Source: Tumebacillus flagellatus (GTDB lineage Bacteria > Bacillota > Bacilli > Tumebacillales > Tumebacillaceae). Taken from it: 64,000 nt of DNA. The notes below the pieces were generated by a model. That model searched no databases. It was not told the DNA's origin and was given only the letters and a program-made list of their open reading frames with translations. A program made the position numbers and the translations under genes. Positions 45,416 through 53,662 of the stretch are shown here, in pieces. Location of the stretch: positions 1-64,000 of the forward strand of contig NZ_JMIR01000009.1 of assembly GCF_000714935.1 (NCBI RefSeq), in the 5' to 3' direction. Within the stretch, counting starts at the first letter, position 1; each line of letters starts with the position of its first letter.

Positions 45416-46304
45416 GTTTACGCGAATCATCTTCGTCGGCTCGGTGATGGGGATCATCTGCCGGATGTGGCTGTTGCGCACCGATTATCGCCAGTATCCG
45501 ACGTATCCGCACGGCAAGATCATTCACCTGGCCTTGGGCGTGATCGCATCTGGGCTTGGCTCGGTGCTTGTCGCCACGCTGCTCGATAAAAACTACACCG
45601 CCGTCACTTTCTTGACGCTCGCCGCCCAACAGTTTCGCGACGTGCGCAACATGGAGCGGCAGATGCTGACCAACGTGGACGAACTGGAGTTGGTGCCGCG
45701 CGGTTTGACGTACATTGAAGGCATCGCGATGGCGTTTGAAGGGCGCAATTACCTCGTGATCGCCACTGCGTTTTTTACCGGGATCGCCACGCACTTTTGG
45801 CATTGGTACGGCGGGGGGCTGGTCGGCATCGTCTGCATCGTCATCGCCGTCAAGTACATGGCGGGGCGCACGATCGCGTTTATCGGCAACGTGCGCGAAG
45901 GGCAGGTGCGCTTTGAAGGGCCGAACCTGTTTGTCGACGACATTTTGATCTACAACACCGGTCTCAAAGACACGCAGCAAAAAATTCTCAAGCACGGCGT
46001 CGGTTTGATCTTGGAGCCGAAAAATGCCAACGCCACCGTGACGTTCTCAAACCTCGGGCAGCGCCAAGCGATTTTGCACGACGTCGCCACGATTCTCGGC
46101 GTCTACCGGGACAGCGGCGAACCGTCGCTCGTGCCGCTCTCCAAGCGCGACCTCGATTCCGGCCGGCTGGCGATCTTCCTGCTGCCGCTCGACCGCGATG
46201 TGGAAAAAGCCAAAGCGATCGTCCGCCGCGCGCCGGTGCTTGAGAACGCGTACCGCCGTCCGCTCAAACTGACGGGCAAGGTGAAGCCCGATCACCACTT
46301 GTAA
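45408..46304 (+). CDS. YIEGIA family sporulation membrane protein (YphB/SeaA-like)
   Basis: The 298-residue product contains the diagnostic motif in LTYIEGIAMAFEGRNY (about residues 102-118) and several membrane segments in the first 160 residues; the C-terminal part is soluble. The family occurs in endospore formers, and B. subtilis YphB/SeaA is linked to spore envelope assembly. GTG start with GGAGGG eight bases upstream. It is followed by the gene for its small partner. Confidence 0.9.
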   Translation: MSEFTRIIFVGSVMGIICRMWLLRTDYRQYPTYPHGKIIHLALGVIASGLGSVLVATLLDKNYTAVTFLTLAAQQFRDVRNMERQMLTNVDELELVPRGLTYIEGIAMAFEGRNYLVIATAFFTGIATHFWHWYGGGLVGIVCIVIAVKYMAGRTIAFIGNVREGQVRFEGPNLFVDDILIYNTGLKDTQQKILKHGVGLILEPKNANATVTFSNLGQRQAILHDVATILGVYRDSGEPSLVPLSKRDLDSGRLAIFLLPLDRDVEKAKAIVRRAPVLENAYRRPLKLTGKVKPDHHL

Positions 46305-46319
46305 GGAGGTCTGACCGCG

Positions 46320-46514
46320 ATGTCCCAAACTGCTCTGACCAACGTTATTCTCGCGCTCGTCACCACGAAGAAGGACAGCGTGGGCGGCTCCTGTCCGATC
46401 TTCTACTGCACCGACGACGACGATTTGCAAAAAACCTCGCTTTATTTGGAAAAAATCCTCGACGCCATGGCGCATGAAGTCAAACCGGGCGTCATGATGA
46501 TGGTGAAGCACTGA
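46320..46514 (+). CDS. YIEGIA capping-complex subunit
   Basis: A 64-residue soluble protein (TNVILALVTTKKDSVGGSC near the start) matching the small protein normally encoded next to YIEGIA genes and annotated as its capping subunit. AAGGAGG precedes the ATG. It shares one base with the next gene (TGATG), so the two are translationally coupled. Confidence 0.8.
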   Translation: MSQTALTNVILALVTTKKDSVGGSCPIFYCTDDDDLQKTSLYLEKILDAMAHEVKPGVMMMVKH

Positions 46515-46963
46515 TGAAACACCGCGTGTACTACGATCCCGGACGCGGATACGCCGCTCTGCTTGCCGCCGCGATGCGGTTGGAGCTGTTGCCAAGCGAC
46601 GTGTTGCCGACGCCTGTACATCTGCAAAACTTCTTGCAAGACCACGCTCGCTTGGAGCCGCCGGGACAGGTGAACCTGCTCGGCGAGCGAGGGGAGGAGC
46701 GCGTGTACTGGTGCGGGCTTGGCCGGGCGGAGATCGTGTGCATCCGGACGTGGCGGCACTTTTTGCATCTGTACGGGGAGCGGCAGGCCGATTATTTTTT
46801 TTACCGGGTGCCGTTGCCAAAGCCGTTTCGCTGGAGGCGGGGGGAGCGCTTGCTCGCTGTGCCCGGCAAGCGCGAGCGGGGCCGGGAGTTGCTCGCGCGC
46901 GCGGCGGTTCGCGAGTATGCGCGGTTTCAAAATGTGCTGATGACCGATTGGCAGGAGGGATGA
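46514..46963 (+). CDS. DUF3189 family protein, divergent copy
   Basis: A 149-residue protein of the DUF3189 type (N-terminal VYYDPGRGYAALLAAAMRL, about residues 5-23), paralogous to the next gene but strongly diverged: the conserved GSAHSS-type loop is altered and the C-terminus is Arg-rich (WRRGERLLAVPGKRERGREL). DUF3189 proteins are restricted to spore formers and uncharacterised. Start overlaps the previous stop. Confidence 0.75.
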   Translation: MKHRVYYDPGRGYAALLAAAMRLELLPSDVLPTPVHLQNFLQDHARLEPPGQVNLLGERGEERVYWCGLGRAEIVCIRTWRHFLHLYGERQADYFFYRVPLPKPFRWRRGERLLAVPGKRERGRELLARAAVREYARFQNVLMTDWQEG

Positions 46964-46967
46964 ACGC

Positions 46968-47453
46968 TTGCACGTGATCTACTACTGTTACGGCAGCGCT
47001 CATTCGTCCGTGATCTCCGCCGCCATCCACCTCGGGCGTTTGCCGATCGACCGCGTGCCGACCAAGCAGGAGATTTTGGGGCTTGCCGATTACGACCAAG
47101 TGGAGTCGTGGCAGATCGGGACGCTATTTTTCAAAGGGCATGACGAGTTTGGCAATCCGGTGTACACGCTGGGGCTGGGCGGCGAGCAGGCGACGGCAAA
47201 GCTTGCGTTGGTGTCGTTTCTTGAGCAGGCGGGGCTTGATACGCGGGATTTGTTTTTCAATCAGGCTCTGCCGCACATCAACCGCTATGCGAAGATCGGC
47301 GGGGCGCTTTCTCGGCGGTATGGATTCGTGAAGTTCGGCCGCCCGCTCTCGGCGTACGGCATCCGGCGCAACTACGGCGATCTGGTGTCGTTTGTCCAAA
47401 AAGTCAAGCGCGAAGAAGTGCGGCGCATGCGCGGGACAGCGGGCCGGAATTGA
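46968..47453 (+). CDS. DUF3189 family protein
   Basis: A 161-residue protein with the family signature IYYCYGSAHSSVISAAIHLG at the N-terminus and the YTLGLGGEQ segment. The TTG at 46968 is chosen because GGAGGG is eight bases upstream; the GTG two codons later is fourteen away. It follows its paralogue by four bases. Role unknown; co-occurrence with YIEGIA points to sporulation. Confidence 0.82.
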   Translation: MHVIYYCYGSAHSSVISAAIHLGRLPIDRVPTKQEILGLADYDQVESWQIGTLFFKGHDEFGNPVYTLGLGGEQATAKLALVSFLEQAGLDTRDLFFNQALPHINRYAKIGGALSRRYGFVKFGRPLSAYGIRRNYGDLVSFVQKVKREEVRRMRGTAGRN

Positions 47454-47478
47454 CTTCGAGCGATAACTATTGCATAAT
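47450..47478 (+). promoter_or_regulatory. SigmaA promoter of der
   Basis: TTGACT (47450-47455), 17-bp spacer, CATAAT (47473-47478); each hexamer has five of six consensus bases. The -35 overlaps the preceding stop codon. Confidence 0.65.
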
Positions 47479-47575
47479 GAATAGCTGATTGTAGACAGGA
47501 AAATTTTTCTCTGTGCTGCACAGATTTTGAGTTGATATTGCGACTTGATAGAGAAGAAAGGCAGGGAATGAACTC

Positions 47576-48913
47576 ATGCCGGCACCGATTGTTGCGATCG
47601 TAGGACGCCCGAACGTGGGCAAATCGACGCTGTTTAACCGACTCGCGGGAGAGCGTATCTCCATCGTCGAGGACAAACCGGGGATTACCCGTGACCGAAT
47701 CTACTCCTCTGCGGAATGGTTGGATCACAAGTTTCGTATTATAGATACCGGCGGGATCGAGGTGGGGGACGAGGACGAAATCCTCTTCCGCATCCGCGAG
47801 CAAGCCGAGCTGGCGATGGACGAAGCGAACGTCATCATCTTCCTCGTCGACGGCCAGGACGGGGTGACACCCGCCGACCAAGAAGTGGCGCAGATTCTGT
47901 ACCGCACGCGCAAACCGGTCGTGCTTGCCGTCAACAAGCTCGACAACCCGAAGATGATGCTGCAAAACACGTATGACTTCTATGAACTGGGCTTTGGCGA
48001 GCCGTTTGGCATCTCGTCTTCGCACGGCACCGGCTTGGGCGACATGCTCGACGAAGTGGCGAAGCACTTCCCGGACGAGTACGACGCGACGTATTCCGAA
48101 GACACGATCAAAGTCTCGCTGATCGGCCGCCCGAACGTCGGCAAATCGTCGCTCGTCAACGCGCTGCTCGGCGAAGAGCGCGTCATGGTCTCCGATATCG
48201 CGGGCACGACGCGCGATGCGGTCGACACCGTGTTCACCCGCGAAGGTCAGGACTTCGTCTTGATCGACACCGCCGGGATGCGCAAGCGCGGCAAAGTGTA
48301 CGAATCCACCGAGCGCTACTCGGTGATGCGCGCCATGTCGGCGATTGAGCGAAGCGACGTCTGTCTGCTCGTCATCAACGCGGAAGAAGGCATCATCGAA
48401 CAGGACAAGCGCATCGTCGGCTACGCGTTGGAAGCGGGCCGCGCCGTCATCTTCCTCGTCAACAAGTGGGACTTGCTGGAGAAGGACGACAAGACCTCGA
48501 TCAACTTCGAAAAAGCGATTCGCAAGGAATTCCCGTTCATGCCGTGGGCGCCGATCCTGTTCGTTTCCGCCGAGACGAAACAGCGGGTGCACAAGATCTT
48601 GGAGCTGGTGCAAACCGTGGCGGAAAGCCACTCCATGCGCATCCCGACTTCGACGGTCAACACGATCATCGAAGACGCGGTCACGATGGTGGCGCCGCCG
48701 ACCGACAAAGGTCGTCGTCTGCGCGTGTATTACGCGACGCAAGTAGCGGTGCGCCCGCCGTCGTTCGCCGTTTTTGTCAATGATCCGGAACTGATGCACT
48801 TCTCGTATGAACGCTATCTGGAGAACAAACTGCGCGACGCGTTCGGTTTTGAAGGCACTCCGCTGCGCGTCTTCACCCGCAAGCGGGCGCAGAAGGACGA
48901 AGACAGACGCTAA
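47576..48913 (+). CDS. der: Ribosome biogenesis GTPase Der (EngA)
   Basis: Essential double-GTPase for 50S subunit assembly. The 445-residue product has two G domains with P-loops GRPNVGKST (residues 10-18) and GRPNVGKSS (184-192), DTGGIE and [11 protein letters not shown]3 motifs, NKLD and NKWD G4 motifs, and the C-terminal KH-like domain ending in a basic tail. Size and order are typical. Confidence 0.97.
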   Translation: MPAPIVAIVGRPNVGKSTLFNRLAGERISIVEDKPGITRDRIYSSAEWLDHKFRIIDTGGIEVGDEDEILFRIREQAELAMDEANVIIFLVDGQDGVTPADQEVAQILYRTRKPVVLAVNKLDNPKMMLQNTYDFYELGFGEPFGISSSHGTGLGDMLDEVAKHFPDEYDATYSEDTIKVSLIGRPNVGKSSLVNALLGEERVMVSDIAGTTRDAVDTVFTREGQDFVLIDTAGMRKRGKVYESTERYSVMRAMSAIERSDVCLLVINAEEGIIEQDKRIVGYALEAGRAVIFLVNKWDLLEKDDKTSINFEKAIRKEFPFMPWAPILFVSAETKQRVHKILELVQTVAESHSMRIPTSTVNTIIEDAVTMVAPPTDKGRRLRVYYATQVAVRPPSFAVFVNDPELMHFSYERYLENKLRDAFGFEGTPLRVFTRKRAQKDEDRR

Positions 48914-48962
48914 GCCGGCTAGACACGTCTCTCCGGGAGAGGGAGACGAAGGGGGAGATCGT

Positions 48963-50006
48963 ATGACGCAAGAAGTCGCTGTGATCGGCGCCGGCTCGTT
49001 CGGCACGGCGCTGGCACAAGTCTTGGCGGACAAGGGTTGCCTCGTGGACCTCTACGCCCGTCGCGAGGAACAAGTCCGCGAAATCAACGAGAACCGCACC
49101 AATTCCCGCTATCTGCCGGATGTCATGCTGCACGCGGGCATTCGTGCGTCGTCTGATCTGCAAGCCGTCTTGCGCGGCAAACGATTTGTGTTGCTCGTCA
49201 TGCCGTCCTCAGCGTTTCGGGACACGCTGCAAGCGATTCGTCCGCATCTCGATCCGCAAGCGTACGTCGCGCACGCGACCAAGGGCTTCGACATCGAGAC
49301 CGGGCAGCGCATGTCCGAATTGATGGAGGAAGAGCTGTACGAACACGACCGCTTGAAGTTTGCGGTGCTCACCGGTCCTTCGCACGCGGAGGAGTTGTCG
49401 CTGCGCATCCCGACCACCGTCGTCGTGGCGAGTCGCGCCCGCGAAACGGCGGAAGCGTTTCAAGACCTGCTGATGACGTCGTACTTCCGGCTCTACACCA
49501 ACCCGGACGTGGTCGGCACGGAACTGGGCGGCTCGTTAAAAAACATCATCGCGCTCGGCGTCGGATTTGCCGACGGGCTGGGATTTGGCGACAACGCCAA
49601 AGCGGCGCTGATGACGCGGGGGCTCACGGAGATCACCCGTCTCGGCCTGCAACTGGGGGCGGCGCAGTTGACGTTCGGCGGTTTGTCGGGCGTCGGCGAC
49701 TTGATCGCCACCTGCACGTCGAAGCACAGCCGGAACTGGCGGGCGGGTTTTGCGCTCGGGCAGGGCAAGAGCCTCGACCACGTGCTGCACGAGATGGGCA
49801 TGGTCGTCGAGGGCGTGCGCGCGACCAAGGGCGCGTATAAAATCGCGCAGCAAACCGGCGTGGACATGCCGATCACCACGGCGATCTACCAAGTGCTGTT
49901 TGAAGGCAAATCGCCGAAGACCGCCGTCGAGGACTTGATGGGCCGCCGCCGCATCCACGAGATGGAAGAAGTGGCGGAAGCGATCTCGATGGATTGGGAG
50001 CAGTGA
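48963..50006 (+). CDS. gpsA: Glycerol-3-phosphate dehydrogenase [NAD(P)+]
   Basis: Reduces dihydroxyacetone phosphate to sn-glycerol-3-phosphate for phospholipid synthesis. The 347-residue product has GAGSFGTAL (from Gly9), ATKGFD, LTGPSHAEEL, the catalytic Lys in GGSLKNIIALGVGFADGLGFGDN and LSGVGDLIATCTSKHSRN. ATG at 48963, preceded by GGGGGAG. It follows der as in B. subtilis. Confidence 0.96.
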   Translation: MTQEVAVIGAGSFGTALAQVLADKGCLVDLYARREEQVREINENRTNSRYLPDVMLHAGIRASSDLQAVLRGKRFVLLVMPSSAFRDTLQAIRPHLDPQAYVAHATKGFDIETGQRMSELMEEELYEHDRLKFAVLTGPSHAEELSLRIPTTVVVASRARETAEAFQDLLMTSYFRLYTNPDVVGTELGGSLKNIIALGVGFADGLGFGDNAKAALMTRGLTEITRLGLQLGAAQLTFGGLSGVGDLIATCTSKHSRNWRAGFALGQGKSLDHVLHEMGMVVEGVRATKGAYKIAQQTGVDMPITTAIYQVLFEGKSPKTAVEDLMGRRRIHEMEEVAEAISMDWEQ

Positions 50007-50007
50007 G

Positions 50008-50036
50008 TTGTAGGAGTCTGCCTTCAATGGTACAAT
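50008..50036 (+). promoter_or_regulatory. SigmaA promoter of gcvH-lipM
   Basis: TTGTAG (50008-50013), 17-bp spacer, TACAAT (50031-50036), 47 bases before the gcvH start. Confidence 0.6.
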
Positions 50037-50083
50037 TGTGGAGGCATGGAAACATTTATCGTCAGGCTTAGGAGGAATCATTC

Positions 50084-50464
50084 GTGAGCAACGTACCGAG
50101 CAATTTGAAGTACAGCCGTGAACATGAGTGGGTCAAAGTTGAAGGCAACCGCGTCACCATCGGGATCACCGATTTTGCGCAATCCGAACTCGGGGACATC
50201 GTGTTCGTCGAGCTCCCGGAAGCGGGCGCAGAGCTGACCGCCAACGCAACTTTCGGCACCGTCGAGTCCGTGAAAACGGTATCCGACCTGTACGCACCGG
50301 TCTCCGGCACCATCGTGGAAGTGAACACGGCACTGGTCGATTCCCCGGAGAAAGTCAACGAAGCTCCGTACGAAGACGGCTGGATGGTCGTCCTCGAACT
50401 CAAGGACGCTTCCGAACTGGACAGCCTGTTGGACGCAGACGCGTACTCCGAGCACATTCAGTAA
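50084..50464 (+). CDS. gcvH: Glycine cleavage system H protein
   Basis: The 126-residue lipoyl carrier has the attachment lysine Lys64 in [17 protein letters not shown], and typical length. In Bacilli GcvH is also the obligatory relay for octanoyl/lipoyl transfer to other complexes. GTG start with TAGGAGG eight bases upstream. No gcvT/P genes are adjacent; instead lipM follows after 21 bases, so the relay function is probably the reason for this operon. Confidence 0.95.
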   Translation: MSNVPSNLKYSREHEWVKVEGNRVTIGITDFAQSELGDIVFVELPEAGAELTANATFGTVESVKTVSDLYAPVSGTIVEVNTALVDSPEKVNEAPYEDGWMVVLELKDASELDSLLDADAYSEHIQ

Positions 50465-50485
50465 GGGTTCCAAGGATCAAACGAA

Positions 50486-51313
50486 ATGGAAACTTGGCGC
50501 CTCTTACATACGGGATTTTCAGATCCGGCCGTCAACATGGCGGTCGATGAGGCGATTCTGCATGCGAACAGTCGGGGGCTCGTGCCCCCGACCGTTCGTT
50601 TTTATGGGTGGAATCCGCCGACGTTGTCGATCGGCTACTTCCAGCGGGCAACCAAGGAAGTCGATTTTGACGCCTTGCGCGCGCAGGGGCTCGGCTTCGT
50701 GCGCCGTCCGACCGGCGGGCGTGCCGTGCTGCATGACAAAGAACTCACCTACAGCGTGGTCGTGCCGGAGTCGCATCCGATGATGCCGTCCTCCGTCAAC
50801 GAATCGTACCGCGTGCTCTCGATGGGCCTCTTGGAAGGCTTCCGCGAGCTCGGCTTCTCCGCCGAGATGGTCTCGCTTGCCGACGAAGAGGAGAAGAAAA
50901 AATTCGAGACGATGGGCTCGGCGGCGTGCTTCGATTCGCCGTCGTGGTACGAACTCGTCGTTGAGGGCCGCAAAGTGGCGGGCAGCGCCCAAGTGCGCCA
51001 ACTGCACACGATCCTCCAGCACGGCTCGATCTTGCTCGATATGGACGTGGTGCAGCTGTTCTCCGTGCTGTACTTCTCGTCGGAGCGCACCCGCGAGCGA
51101 ATGGTGCGCATGTTCCGCGACAAAGCCGTCTCCATGAAAGACCTCGGACGCGACGTTTCGTACGAGGAAGCGATGGCGGCGTTCACCAAGGGCTTCGAGC
51201 GGGGCCTCGGCATCCGTCTGGAGCCGTCCGGCCTCACGCCGGAAGAGCAGGCGCATGTCGACGAACTGGTCGCCGAGAAATACGGCACGGAAAGCTGGAA
51301 TTTTAAAAAATAA
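50486..51313 (+). CDS. lipM: Octanoyltransferase LipM
   Basis: A 275-residue protein of the LplA/LipB fold. It contains RRPTGGRAVLHDKELTYSVV and WYELVVEGRKVAGSAQVR, with Cys148 in SAACFDSPSW at the position of the LipM catalytic cysteine (about 150 in B. subtilis). LipM moves octanoate from acyl carrier protein to GcvH, encoded immediately upstream. AAGGA lies about nine bases before the ATG. Distinguished from lipoate ligase by the active-site Cys and the neighbourhood. Confidence 0.9.
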   Translation: METWRLLHTGFSDPAVNMAVDEAILHANSRGLVPPTVRFYGWNPPTLSIGYFQRATKEVDFDALRAQGLGFVRRPTGGRAVLHDKELTYSVVVPESHPMMPSSVNESYRVLSMGLLEGFRELGFSAEMVSLADEEEKKKFETMGSAACFDSPSWYELVVEGRKVAGSAQVRQLHTILQHGSILLDMDVVQLFSVLYFSSERTRERMVRMFRDKAVSMKDLGRDVSYEEAMAAFTKGFERGLGIRLEPSGLTPEEQAHVDELVAEKYGTESWNFKK

Positions 51314-51328
51314 CAGGGCATAGGATGA

Positions 51329-51366
51329 CATTCGGGTAGCGATGAGGCTCCCGGATGTTTTTTTTT
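51329..51366 (+). terminator. Intrinsic terminator
   Basis: CATTCGGG (51329-51336) pairs with CCCGGATG (51350-51357), followed by nine T. Confidence 0.8.
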
Positions 51367-51471
51367 GTTTTTTTGACGGGGGCTTGTTCTACTCTTGCGC
51401 ACAGGCTCATAGAGTACTAACAACAAGACCCCTACTGGATGTCGCAAACTCCTCGCAGGTGGACATCCGGC

Positions 51472-51501
51472 GACATAAAGCACAGCCGCCGCCATATACA
51501 T
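51472..51501 (+). promoter_or_regulatory. Possible SigE promoter of spoIVA
   Basis: GACATAAA (-35-like) and CATATACAT (51493-51501, similar to the SigE -10 CATACAAT) lie about 13 bases apart, 126 bases upstream of spoIVA. SigE control is known for spoIVA in B. subtilis; the match here is only partial. Nothing else is recognised in 51367-51613. Confidence 0.35.
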
Positions 51502-51627
51502 GTACTGTCCTGCTGGAAGAGTTTAAGACTATCGGGTTTCCGATAGAGCGACCGCTGTCCAGGGGAGGGGATCGGTAGAAGGGGTTCGCGTACCAAGTTA
51601 CGCCGATCACGCTAAGGAGGGAACAGA

Positions 51628-53106
51628 GTGGAAAAGTTCGACATCTTTAAAGACATTGCGGAACGGACGGGAGGCGACATCTATCTGGGCGTCGTCGGTC
51701 CGGTTCGAACCGGGAAATCGACCTTTATCAAGAAATTTATGGAGCAGATCGTCCTTCCGAACATCAAGGAAGAGGCGGACCGCGTACGCGCGACCGATGA
51801 ATTGCCCCAGTCCGCAGCGGGTCGCACCATCATGACCACAGAACCGAAATTCATCCCGAACCAAGCGGTGGAAATCGCCGTTGCGGAGGGCTTGGAAATC
51901 AACGTCCGCCTCGTGGATTGCGTCGGCTACTGCGTCGACGGCGCCCGCGGGTACGAAGACGAAAACGGACCGCGCATGGTGAGCACCCCGTGGTTTGACG
52001 AGCCGGTGCCGTTCCAAGAAGCGGCGGAAGTCGGCACGCGCAAAGTCATCGCCGACCACTCCACCCTCGGCCTCGTCGTCACCACCGACGGCTCGATTGC
52101 GGAAATTCCGCGCGACAACTACATCGAAGCGGAAGAGCGCGTCATCTCCGAGCTCAAGGAACTCGGCAAGCCGTTCGTGATCGTCATCAACTCCGTCGAG
52201 CCGACCTCCGCGCGCTGCGAAGGGTTGCGCCAAGAGCTGATGGAGAAGTACGACATTCCGGTGCTGGCGCTCTCCGTTCAGCAGCTCAACCAAGAGGACA
52301 TCATGAACGTCCTCCGCGAGGCGCTGTACGAATTCCCGGTCCACGAAGTCAACGTCAACCTGCCGAGCTGGGTCATGGTGCTGGACCAAGACCACTGGCT
52401 GCGCGCAAACTTCGAAGACTGCGTGAAGGAAACGGTCAAGGACATCCGCCGTCTGCGCGACATCGACCGCGTCGTCGGACACTTCTCCGAGTACGAGTTC
52501 GTCTCCCGCGCGGCGCTCGCCAACATGGACATGGGCCACGGGGTTGCCGACATCGACTTGATCGCGCCGGATGAACTGTACGACCAAGTGCTGACCGAAG
52601 TCGTCGGAGTGGAAATCGGCGGCAAAGATCACCTCTTGCAACTCATGAAAGACTTCACCTACGCGAAACGCGAGTACGATAAAGTGGCGGAGGCGCTGCG
52701 CATGGTCAAGATGACCGGCTACGGCATCGCGCCGCCGGTGCTCGAAGAGATGACCCTCGACGAGCCGGAACTGATCCGCCAAGGCTCACGCTTCGGTGTC
52801 CGCCTGAAAGCGACCGCGCCGTCGATCCACATGATCCGCGTGGACGTCGAATCGGAATTCGCGCCGATCGTCGGCACCGAGAAACAGTCGGAAGAGCTGG
52901 TGCGCTACCTGATGCAAGACTTTGAGGAAGATCCGCTGAAGATCTGGGATTCCGACATCTTCGGCAAGTCTCTGGCTGCGATCGTTCGCGAAGGCATCTC
53001 CGCGAAGCTGTCGATGATGCCGGAGAACGCGCAATACAAGCTCAAAGAAACGCTGGAACGCATCATCAACGAAGGCAGCGGCGGTCTGATCGCGATCATT
53101 CTGTAG
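51628..53106 (+). CDS. spoIVA: Stage IV sporulation protein A
   Basis: Cytoskeletal ATPase that polymerises on the forespore surface as the base of the spore coat. The 492-residue product has Walker A GPVRTGKST with Lys30 (same position as in B. subtilis), DCVGYCVDGARGYEDENGPR, and the conserved C-terminus required for localisation (EGSGGLIAIIL end). GTG start with AAGGAGGG six bases upstream. Monocistronic. Confidence 0.97.
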   Translation: MEKFDIFKDIAERTGGDIYLGVVGPVRTGKSTFIKKFMEQIVLPNIKEEADRVRATDELPQSAAGRTIMTTEPKFIPNQAVEIAVAEGLEINVRLVDCVGYCVDGARGYEDENGPRMVSTPWFDEPVPFQEAAEVGTRKVIADHSTLGLVVTTDGSIAEIPRDNYIEAEERVISELKELGKPFVIVINSVEPTSARCEGLRQELMEKYDIPVLALSVQQLNQEDIMNVLREALYEFPVHEVNVNLPSWVMVLDQDHWLRANFEDCVKETVKDIRRLRDIDRVVGHFSEYEFVSRAALANMDMGHGVADIDLIAPDELYDQVLTEVVGVEIGGKDHLLQLMKDFTYAKREYDKVAEALRMVKMTGYGIAPPVLEEMTLDEPELIRQGSRFGVRLKATAPSIHMIRVDVESEFAPIVGTEKQSEELVRYLMQDFEEDPLKIWDSDIFGKSLAAIVREGISAKLSMMPENAQYKLKETLERIINEGSGGLIAIIL

Positions 53107-53133
53107 TCCTAACAAGCAGGTCGAATTTTCACG

Positions 53134-53162
53134 AAAAGTCAGGTCTTTTGACCTGACTTTTT
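53134..53162 (+). terminator. Intrinsic terminator
   Basis: A perfect 12-bp stem AAAAGTCAGGTC/GACCTGACTTTT with TTTT loop and T-tract. Confidence 0.88.
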
Positions 53163-53170
53163 CATTTTCC

Positions 53171-53198
53171 TTGTATTTCTTGGTCTCTGTGGTATAAT
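53171..53198 (+). promoter_or_regulatory. SigmaA promoter of hup
   Basis: TTGTAT (53171-53176), 16-bp spacer, TATAAT (53193-53198). Confidence 0.65.
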
Positions 53199-53246
53199 CA
53201 GCCTAGATTTGGGCAATAAGAGGTACTAGCTAGAGGAGGTGAGGTC

Positions 53247-53519
53247 ATGAACAAAACGGATCTGATCAACCTGGTGTCCGAAAAAGCCGAACTGACGAAG
53301 AAGGACGCGGGCAACGCAGTGGACGCCGTCTTCGATGCAATCGTCGAGGCCCTCGCCAACGGTGACAAGGTGCAACTGATCGGCTTTGGGAACTTTGAAG
53401 TTCGCGAACGTTCCGCTCGCAAAGGTCGCAACCCGCAAACCGGCGAAGAGATCGAAATCGCGGCTTCCAAGACTCCGGCATTCAAACCGGGCAAGCAATT
53501 CAAGGATTCGATCAAGTAG
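53247..53519 (+). CDS. hup: DNA-binding protein HU
   Basis: A 90-residue HU/IHF-family nucleoid protein. It has [20 protein letters not shown] at the N-terminus, the [20 protein letters not shown] arm and a final [13 protein letters not shown]. It bends DNA as a dimer. It follows spoIVA, as hbs does in B. subtilis. AGAGGAGGTGAGG precedes the ATG; a terminator follows. Confidence 0.97.
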   Translation: MNKTDLINLVSEKAELTKKDAGNAVDAVFDAIVEALANGDKVQLIGFGNFEVRERSARKGRNPQTGEEIEIAASKTPAFKPGKQFKDSIK

Positions 53520-53541
53520 GAATCCACATGATACATAAGGG

Positions 53542-53575
53542 AAAAGAGTCCGCACAATTGCGTGACTCTTTTTTT
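53542..53575 (+). terminator. Intrinsic terminator
   Basis: AAAAGAGTC/GACTCTTTT stem with inner CGC/GCG pairing and a seven-T tract. Confidence 0.85.
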
Positions 53576-53590
53576 GTCTGGGAGGAAATC

Positions 53591-53640
53591 TTCCACAAAC
53601 TGTGGAATAGTTCTGACAGAACCAGAACTTAAGAACTTAA
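53591..53640 (+). promoter_or_regulatory. Stacked palindromes upstream of acyl-CoA synthetase
   Basis: Three ordered repeats: TTCCACA-N3-TGTGGAA (53591-53607), GTTCT-N3-AGAAC (53610-53622) and a tandem GAACTTAA pair (53625-53640). They end about ten bases before the AAGGAGG ribosome binding site of the next gene. They look like operator sites; the regulator is not identified. Confidence 0.5.
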
Positions 53641-53662
53641 CCGTTCAAGGAGGAATCCAGCC

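Noticed and set aside
47372-49033. A 553-codon minus-strand frame across der
   Set aside because: Antisense to an essential conserved GTPase, with no features of its own.
50037-50083. Glycine riboswitch before gcvH
   Set aside because: The leader after the promoter is under 50 bases, too short for the tandem aptamer, and no matching core is seen.
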